This document shows, one piece after another, positions 58,786 to 64,000 of a stretch of DNA of 64,000 nucleotides. How positions within the stretch are numbered: position 1 is the first letter of the stretch; each line of letters opens with the position of its first letter. The stretch is from Limnobaculum xujianqingii (lineage in GTDB: Bacteria > Pseudomonadota > Gammaproteobacteria > Enterobacterales > Enterobacteriaceae), in assembly GCF_013394855.1 (NCBI RefSeq), contig NZ_JABMLK010000001.1, positions 2,623,501-2,687,500 on the forward strand, written 5' to 3'. The notes beneath the pieces were generated by a model. That model ran no database searches. It saw only the letters and a list, made by a program, of their open reading frames with translations, and was not told the origin of the DNA. The position numbers and the translations under genes are program-made.

Positions 58786-60042
58786 TTAACGTTTGCTGAG
58801 TACGGATTGTTCATATTGGCGCACGGTTTGTAACCACTCACTGCCCGCCGGTACGTTATGACGCTGGCAGTAGGTTTCCCATACGGCCTGCCACGGTAAA
58901 CTTTTTTGCTCTTCGAGCATCGCCAGACGTGCGGTGTAGTCACCATCAGTTTCCAGCTTGCGTAACATATCGGTAGGTTCCAGCAGTGCCCGCAGCAGTG
59001 CTTTCTTCATATTGCGGGTACCGATTACCCAGGCAGCAATCCGGTTAATGGAGGCATCAAAGAAATCCAGACCGATGTGTACACGATCAAACAAACGGTT
59101 ACGGATAATTTCATGGGCAATGGCCTGAGTTTCGTCGTCCAGCAGCACTACGTGGTCACTGTCCCAGCGCACCGGACGGCTGACGTGTAGCAGCAGATGC
59201 TGCACATACAACATCGCGGTGGAAATTTTGTCGGAGATGACTTCGGTAGGGTGGAAATGCCCTGCGTCCAGGCAAAGTGCGGTTTTACGAGTAGTGGCGT
59301 AACCCAGATAGAATTCGTTAGAACCGACGGTAAAGCTTTCTGCACCAATACCGAACAGCTTACTTTCTACCGCATCGAGGTGATATTTCTCATCAATCTT
59401 CTCGCTAATCACTTCATCCAGCGCGGTCATCAGACGCTCACGGAAGGCAAAGCGGTCAACGGTCAGATCTTTCATACCATCCGGAACCCAAATGTTCATC
59501 ACTGAAGCAGTGCCCAGTTCACGACCAAAGTAAGCAGAGATACGACGGCTGGCCTGACAGTGTTCAATCCAGAATTTGCGGATCTCCGGATTGGCGTGAG
59601 ATAGCGTAAAGCCATCGGCACTAAGCGGATGGGAGAAACAGCTTGGGTTAAAGTCCAGCCCCATACCTTTCTGACGCGCCCACTCAACCCAGTTGGCAAA
59701 GTGTTTTGGTTCAATTTCATTACGCTCAACGGCAGTGTCAGACTCCAGATAGATGGCATGCAGATTCAGGCGTTTTGGGCCCGGAATTAACGCCAGCGCC
59801 TGTTCCAGATCCGAACGCAGTTCTGTCGCGTTACGGGCTTTTCCCGGATAGTTACCCGTCGCCTGAATGCCACCCGTCAGAGCGCCTCCGGTATTCTCAA
59901 AACCAGCAACGTCATCCCCCTGCCAGCAGTGCATAGAAACGGGTAAGGTATCCAGCAGCTTCAGTGCGGATTCCACATCCACGTTAAATTCAGCATAGCG
60001 AGCTTTGGCCAGATTCCAGGCCTGGTCAATTGATGTTGTCAT
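58786..60042 (-). CDS. rhaA: L-rhamnose isomerase
   Basis: RhaA converts L-rhamnose to L-rhamnulose. The 418-residue Mn-dependent TIM-barrel enzyme shows [56 protein letters not shown] (metal ligands) and [20 protein letters not shown] (metal ligands near residues 300). Its ATG overlaps the rhaB stop by 4 nt (ATGA), so the genes are translationally coupled. Confidence 0.98.
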   Translation of the reverse strand: MTTSIDQAWNLAKARYAEFNVDVESALKLLDTLPVSMHCWQGDDVAGFENTGGALTGGIQATGNYPGKARNATELRSDLEQALALIPGPKRLNLHAIYLESDTAVERNEIEPKHFANWVEWARQKGMGLDFNPSCFSHPLSADGFTLSHANPEIRKFWIEHCQASRRISAYFGRELGTASVMNIWVPDGMKDLTVDRFAFRERLMTALDEVISEKIDEKYHLDAVESKLFGIGAESFTVGSNEFYLGYATTRKTALCLDAGHFHPTEVISDKISTAMLYVQHLLLHVSRPVRWDSDHVVLLDDETQAIAHEIIRNRLFDRVHIGLDFFDASINRIAAWVIGTRNMKKALLRALLEPTDMLRKLETDGDYTARLAMLEEQKSLPWQAVWETYCQRHNVPAGSEWLQTVRQYEQSVLSKR

Positions 60043-61511
60043 AGTACAAATTCCTCATAAGAGTGGCTGAGTGCCTGAAAGCGGCACCAGTGTTGTGCAA
60101 AATCAAAAACAGGATTTGGGGTATAGCAGCGCAGCGGGAAGCTTTCCGTTAGCAGCTTGCGGTAACTGGCAACGCTGTCGATTTCTCCCAGCGCCATCAG
60201 TTGGCAACCAATATTTCCCAGCGTGGAAGCCTCAACCGGTCCGGCTAATACCGTCAGTTGGCAGACATCAGCACAAAGTTGGTTCAGGAAGGCGTTCTGA
60301 CAACCTCCACCAACGATATGCAATTGCTTAATCGGTTGCCCTTGCAGGGCGGAAAGCTCCAGCATCACCTGACGATAGAGCATGGCCAGACTGTCAAAAA
60401 TACAGCGGGCCAATTCTTCCGGCGCTTGAGGTACCGGCTGCTGATGCTCTGCGCAAGCCTGACGGATCTCTTCCACTATGGAAGAGGGATTGATAAACCG
60501 CTCATCATTAGGATTAATCAGGCTGGTAAAAGCAGGCAGTTTCTCAGCTTTAGCAATCAGCTGTGGCAGATCGGCGATCGCCAGCTCACAACAGATACGC
60601 TGCAACAGCCACAGACCCATAATATTTTTCAGGACGCGATAAGTGCCGTTGATACCACCTTCATTGGTGATGTTAGCGGCCATCGCCTTCAGGTCATTAA
60701 ACGGATTGAGGCTTTCAATTCCCATTAACGACCAGGTTCCTGAGCTTAAGTAGGCGCAATGATGTCCGGTTAACGGCGCAGCAATCACCGCGCTGGCGGT
60801 ATCATGGGTGGCAACAGAAACTACCGGAACCGAGCGACCCGACGGTGCCTGCCATTCACCAATCGGCGTTCCCGGTTGGGATGGCTTCGTTAACCATTGA
60901 GGTGGAATACCCAGATAATCCAGCAGTTCATTATCCCAGTCACCGCTGCTCAAATTGAGCATTTGCGTCGTGCTGGCATTGGTATATTCATGGTTAATTT
61001 TACCGGTGAGGCGATAGTGCAAATAGTCAGGTATCAGCAGCAAATGCTTAACCTGCTCGATCAATTCTGGCTGCTGCTCACTAAACGCTTTCAGTTGGTA
61101 TAGCGTATTAAAAGGCAAAAATTGAATACCGGTTTTCCAGTACAGACTTTTCTGGCCCAGCTCGTTCATCACCCTATTCATCACACCATCGGTACGGTGA
61201 TCCCGATAGGCATATGGAAGCCCAACGCGCTCTCCACGCTTATCCAGCAGAACGTAATCAACGCCCCAGGTATCAATACCGATACTGGAGATCCGCACGC
61301 CATTATTATCAATGGTGGTTAGTCCGGTAAGAATTTCGCTCTCGAGCGCTGCCAGATCCCAGGTATCGTGGCCATCAACCGGCGTCAGGCAGTTAGCAAA
61401 CCGATGGATCTCTTTAAGCGTTAAGCGTTGAGTTGAAGTACACCAGGTGGCCAGCATCACCCGACCGCTGGATGCACCTAAATCAATGGCGACAATATTG
61501 CGTACGCTCAT
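60039..61511 (-). CDS. rhaB: L-rhamnulokinase
   Basis: RhaB phosphorylates L-rhamnulose at O1. The ATG at 61511, following GGGGAAGG, gives 490 residues, close to E. coli; an ATG 21 nt upstream lacks a site. This FGGY kinase has [13 protein letters not shown] (phosphate loop), [25 protein letters not shown], the catalytic Asp of [21 protein letters not shown] and [15 protein letters not shown] for ATP binding. It is the first gene of rhaBADM and divergent from rhaS. Confidence 0.98.
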   Translation of the reverse strand: MSVRNIVAIDLGASSGRVMLATWCTSTQRLTLKEIHRFANCLTPVDGHDTWDLAALESEILTGLTTIDNNGVRISSIGIDTWGVDYVLLDKRGERVGLPYAYRDHRTDGVMNRVMNELGQKSLYWKTGIQFLPFNTLYQLKAFSEQQPELIEQVKHLLLIPDYLHYRLTGKINHEYTNASTTQMLNLSSGDWDNELLDYLGIPPQWLTKPSQPGTPIGEWQAPSGRSVPVVSVATHDTASAVIAAPLTGHHCAYLSSGTWSLMGIESLNPFNDLKAMAANITNEGGINGTYRVLKNIMGLWLLQRICCELAIADLPQLIAKAEKLPAFTSLINPNDERFINPSSIVEEIRQACAEHQQPVPQAPEELARCIFDSLAMLYRQVMLELSALQGQPIKQLHIVGGGCQNAFLNQLCADVCQLTVLAGPVEASTLGNIGCQLMALGEIDSVASYRKLLTESFPLRCYTPNPVFDFAQHWCRFQALSHSYEEFVL

Positions 61512-61622
61512 AGTAACCTTCCCCTTATTCATCTATAGCGGGAAGTCTACGGAGAGTAAGCGAGCTCTACCTTCGGGCCACTGCCATGCCACCAGCAGGA
61601 CTGGCAAAATAACAAAGACTGA

Positions 61623-61638
61623 TGTGAAACCGATCACA
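61623..61638. promoter_or_regulatory. CRP site 1 in the rhaB-rhaS region
   Basis: TGTGA-AACCGA-TCACA is an exact match to TGTGA-N6-TCACA, 112 nt upstream of rhaB. It fits the CRP site that co-activates rhaBAD with RhaS in E. coli. RhaS half-sites should lie between it and rhaB, but I could not delimit them. Confidence 0.85.
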
Positions 61639-61679
61639 AAATGGCAAAACCGCGCTTAATTCTCAGGCCTGAAATGTAA

Positions 61680-61695
61680 TGTGACCTTCTGCACA
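61680..61695. promoter_or_regulatory. CRP site 2 in the rhaB-rhaS region
   Basis: TGTGA-CCTTCT-GCACA matches the consensus at nine of ten positions, 131 nt upstream of rhaS. It is well placed for CRP activation of rhaSR together with RhaR. Confidence 0.7.
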
Positions 61696-61825
61696 AACTA
61701 ATCAATAAACTCGCCGATCTTAAATAAATGGTCACTTTTGGCCGATGTCGCGTCTGATTTCTAAGGCGAAGCGCCCCGATTTTCCTCTAAGCTTTTAGTT
61801 ACACGATGTTGAAAGGAGTCACAAA

Positions 61826-62653
61826 ATGACCTTACTAAAAAGTGATGGCTTTTTTGCATCCGATGCCTCAACAATAGCGATTGAAAACCGGGCGCCACAG
61901 TGTGTTTTTCCTGAACATAGCCATGATTTCTATGAAATCGTTCTTGTGGAGCACGGTTCTGGCGTGCATATCTTTAACGACACTCCCTACGCCCTGTGCA
62001 GCGGCACCGTTTGCTTTGTTCGCGATAAAGATCATCATCAGTTTGAAAACGTGGATAACCTTCATTTAACCAATGTGCTGTATCGTTCACCCAAGAACTT
62101 TCGTTTTTTGACGGATATTGAGGCCTGGTTACCCGGTTCTCCTACCCAGCAGCAGTCACACTGGCAAATCAATTCATCTGCATTAAAAAAAGCAAAAAAC
62201 TGCATTGATTGCCTGCAAACAAGCGCTAACAGCAGCGAACTGGAAGATATTGCCTCCAGTGAAGGTTTGTTCTTACAACTGCTGATGTTGCTGCGCCAAA
62301 GCTGTTTTGAAACCGTCAGGCAAGATAGCCGTGAAGCCTGTGTTGGCGCACTGCTTAACTGGTTACGCAATAACTACAGCGAAGAGGTGAACTGGGAAGA
62401 ACTGGCGGAAAGTTTCTCGCTGGCATTGCGCACTATGCACCGTCAGGTGAAACAGGCTACAGGTATGACGCCACAGCGCTACCTTAACCGACTTCGGCTG
62501 TTGGAGGCCCGGCGGCGTCTGTTCCAAAGCGATGACAGTATTACCGATATTGCCTATGCCTGTGGCTTTAGTGACAGTAATAACTTTTCGGTTCAGTTTC
62601 GGCGAGAATTCTCGCTGTCACCACTGCAAATGAGAAATACCATAAGCCAGTAA
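61826..62653 (+). CDS. rhaS: L-rhamnose operon activator RhaS (AraC family)
   Basis: RhaS activates rhaBADM and rhaT when L-rhamnose is bound. The 275-residue protein has an N-terminal cupin sensor (FPEHSHDFYEIVLVEHGSGVHIFND) and a C-terminal AraC DNA-binding domain with two helix-turn-helix units, the first around NWEELAESFSLALRTMHRQVK and the second DIAYACGFSDSNNFSVQFRREF. AGGAG precedes the ATG. rhaR follows after 121 nt, whereas in E. coli the two genes are tightly joined. Confidence 0.96.
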   Translation: MTLLKSDGFFASDASTIAIENRAPQCVFPEHSHDFYEIVLVEHGSGVHIFNDTPYALCSGTVCFVRDKDHHQFENVDNLHLTNVLYRSPKNFRFLTDIEAWLPGSPTQQQSHWQINSSALKKAKNCIDCLQTSANSSELEDIASSEGLFLQLLMLLRQSCFETVRQDSREACVGALLNWLRNNYSEEVNWEELAESFSLALRTMHRQVKQATGMTPQRYLNRLRLLEARRRLFQSDDSITDIAYACGFSDSNNFSVQFRREFSLSPLQMRNTISQ

Positions 62654-62707
62654 TAACAAAGCATTACTTTAATCAGGGTGACTAATGACAACCAGATTAA
62701 GACCTCC

Positions 62708-62730
62708 ATCACCGTAAAGCTAACGGTGAT
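62708..62730 (+). promoter_or_regulatory. Hairpin in the rhaS-rhaR gap
   Basis: ATCACCGT and ACGGTGAT form a perfect 8-bp stem with a 7-nt loop, 54 nt after rhaS and 44 nt before rhaR. No T tract follows. It could tune rhaR expression by weak attenuation or protect an mRNA end. Confidence 0.5.
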
Positions 62731-62774
62731 ATGTCACACTGGATACCAGAAGTGCCGGCAGGGAAACAGATCGC

Positions 62775-63608
62775 ATGTCATTACTGAAACTTCACACTCA
62801 TGATTTTTTCTTCAGCGAAAAAAATACGGTAACCGTTGCAGAGCGGTTACCCCAACCTGTTTTTCCTATTCATACCCATGATTTTTATGAACTGGTGATC
62901 GTCCGACGCGGTAATGGCCTGCATATTGTCAATGACGTGCCCTACTACATTACCTGTGGCGATCTGTTTTATATCAATGCCAGCGATCATCATGGTTATG
63001 AGTCGGTTAACGATCTGGAACTGAATAATATTCTCTATTGCCGTTCGCGACTAAATCTGGCGGCAGACTGGGAAACGCTGATCCCCGGCGATAATGACAG
63101 TCAGGAAAAGCGTTACTGGCGGCTGGGTATTCAGGGGATATCCGCCATTCAGACGGTAATTGATGCGCTGGCAAAAGAGTGTATTAAATTTGATGCGCTC
63201 TCTGTTCAGCTAAGCGAGTCTCTGTTTCTACAATTGATTTTATTACTACAACGCTATCGTCACCCGCCGGACAGTCATCAACTGGCGGATGCACAATTAC
63301 TGGATCGTCTGATGCTGGATCTGCATGCCGGTATCGGTAACGCCTTCCGGCTGGAGGATTTCTGTCACCATCACCAGCTCTCGCCAAGAAGTATACAGGC
63401 GCTGTTTAAGCAGCATACCGGGGTCAGTATCAGCCATTACCTGCGCCAGCTCAGGCTGTGCAAAGCCATGGCACTACTGCGACAGAAACAGATGCAAATT
63501 AGTGAAATATCATCAGAATGTGGCTTTGAAGACAGCAACTACTTCTCTGCCGTCTTCAGTCGGGCTCTGGGCATATCTCCCAGCGAATACCGCCAGCGTT
63601 TCCGTTAA
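62775..63608 (+). CDS. rhaR: Rhamnose regulator RhaR (AraC family)
   Basis: RhaR activates the rhaSR operon in response to L-rhamnose. The 277-residue protein parallels RhaS: cupin sensor (FPIHTHDFYELVIVRRGNGLHIVND, SDHHGYESV) and a C-terminal domain with FRLEDFCHHHQLSPRSIQALFKQ and ISEISSECGFEDSNYFSAVFSRALG. The first gene after the rhaS stop on the same strand, it probably shares the rhaS promoter. Assignment as RhaR rather than RhaS rests on order and on the paired sequence. Confidence 0.95.
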   Translation: MSLLKLHTHDFFFSEKNTVTVAERLPQPVFPIHTHDFYELVIVRRGNGLHIVNDVPYYITCGDLFYINASDHHGYESVNDLELNNILYCRSRLNLAADWETLIPGDNDSQEKRYWRLGIQGISAIQTVIDALAKECIKFDALSVQLSESLFLQLILLLQRYRHPPDSHQLADAQLLDRLMLDLHAGIGNAFRLEDFCHHHQLSPRSIQALFKQHTGVSISHYLRQLRLCKAMALLRQKQMQISEISSECGFEDSNYFSAVFSRALGISPSEYRQRFR

Positions 63609-63655
63609 AATGCCATGTCTGTATCCCAACTTTACCTCTGTCAGGAGAAATCATC

Positions 63656-64000
63656 ATGGGAAAATTACTGGAACAATTAAAGGCCGTATTACCTGAAAAA
63701 CTCTGGGTTCCGGATGAACTGGCACAGCTTTATCAATGGATTGAGCAGCAGGGCTATTATGAAGACTACGACGATGGTCATCGCACCGGATTTTTATACC
63801 CGACCGATAAACTGGAAGAGAGCTGGACAGACGATGAACGGCAAGGAGGCACCATCATTTTGTTTAACGCTAACAGAAATGATGGATTGCGTTACTGGTT
63901 TGGACTGGAGGAAGATAGTCCGGAAATTTGTCAGCGCCTGTGTGTTTTTGCCCGTACCGGTGCGGAAGGTTCTGAAGCTGCACTATGGCTGGACGATGAC
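63656..64000 (+). CDS. Truncated acidic protein, possibly SMI1/KNR4 (SUKH)-like
   Basis: The first 115 codons of a gene cut by the right edge. AGGAG lies 8 nt before the ATG. The product is acidic and soluble: VLPEKLWVPDELAQLYQWIE, YYEDYDDGHRTGFLYP, RYWFGLEEDSPE and ARTGAEGSEAALWLDDD. The layout (helical start, then strands ending in a GSEAALWLDD-type turn) loosely recalls SMI1/KNR4 or SUKH proteins, some of which are immunity proteins. That is a guess, and no toxin gene is visible here. It starts 47 nt after rhaR. Confidence 0.6.
   Translation, partial: MGKLLEQLKAVLPEKLWVPDELAQLYQWIEQQGYYEDYDDGHRTGFLYPTDKLEESWTDDERQGGTIILFNANRNDGLRYWFGLEEDSPEICQRLCVFARTGAEGSEAALWLDDD

Overview
The window is chromosomal DNA of a gammaproteobacterium of the order Enterobacterales. 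Almost every gene has a recognisable Escherichia/Yersinia/Serratia-type orthologue of near-identical length. The gene order (cpxPRA-trmL-cysE-gpsA-secB-yibN-gpmM-envC-yibQ running into hldD-waaFC and waaA-waaE-coaD-mutM-rpmGB-radC-coaBC-dut-slmA) fits a non-Escherichia lineage such as Yersiniaceae, Budviciaceae or a relative. The genus cannot be fixed from sequence reading alone. I see no prophage, insertion sequence or CRISPR array.

Layout. (1) 1-9.7 kb: class II cellulose synthesis, bcsRQABZC on the minus strand (bcsC cut by the window edge), with bcsG (cellulose phosphoethanolamine transferase) divergent; no bcsE or bcsF lies between them. (2) 9.7-17.8 kb: tRNA-Pro(UGG), fpr, yiiQ, tpiA, pfkA, fieF, then the Cpx envelope-stress locus, including a perfect CpxR box and the CpxQ small RNA in the cpxP 3' UTR. 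(3) 17.8-25.5 kb: trmL, cysE-gpsA-secB, yibN, gpmM, envC-yibQ. grxC is missing from its usual place between secB and yibN. (4) 25.6-38.5 kb: LPS core biosynthesis: hldD, waaF, waaC, a visibly A+T-rich block (GT4 glycosyltransferase, O-antigen ligase, GT2 glycosyltransferase), a NodB-like deacetylase, two GT4 enzymes resembling Klebsiella WabG/WabH, waaA and waaE. (5) 38.5-44.1 kb: housekeeping genes coaD, mutM, rpmG, rpmB, radC, coaBC, dut and slmA. (6) 44.1-54.2 kb: accessory metabolism: a three-subunit membrane gluconate-type dehydrogenase (aerobic periplasmic oxidation), fumB-type fumarase with dcuB (anaerobic C4-dicarboxylate metabolism), an unrecognised 43-residue acidic CxxC protein, a GlpM-like membrane protein, a GNAT acetyltransferase and a metallo-beta-lactamase-fold protein. 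(7) 54.4-63.6 kb: a secreted tandem histidine-phosphatase protein, then the L-rhamnose regulon rhaT, rhaM-D-A-B and divergent rhaS, rhaR with good CRP-like sites. The window ends in a truncated gene of uncertain family.

How the parts work together. The bcs genes build and decorate exported cellulose. The Cpx genes sense envelope damage and act through CpxR and CpxQ. The waa cluster makes the heptose/hexose core on Kdo-lipid A and attaches O-antigen. The rha genes import L-rhamnose, convert it by mutarotase, isomerase, kinase and aldolase to DHAP and lactaldehyde, and are switched on by RhaR, RhaS and CRP. tpiA, pfkA and gpmM supply lower glycolysis.

The least explained items are the 43-residue CxxC protein with its own ribosome-binding site and terminator, the double histidine-phosphatase protein whose second domain has lost its catalytic RHG, a long stem-loop in the rpmB leader, a LexA-like site in the radC/coaBC divergent region, and a GC-rich palindromic element inside the rha operon.
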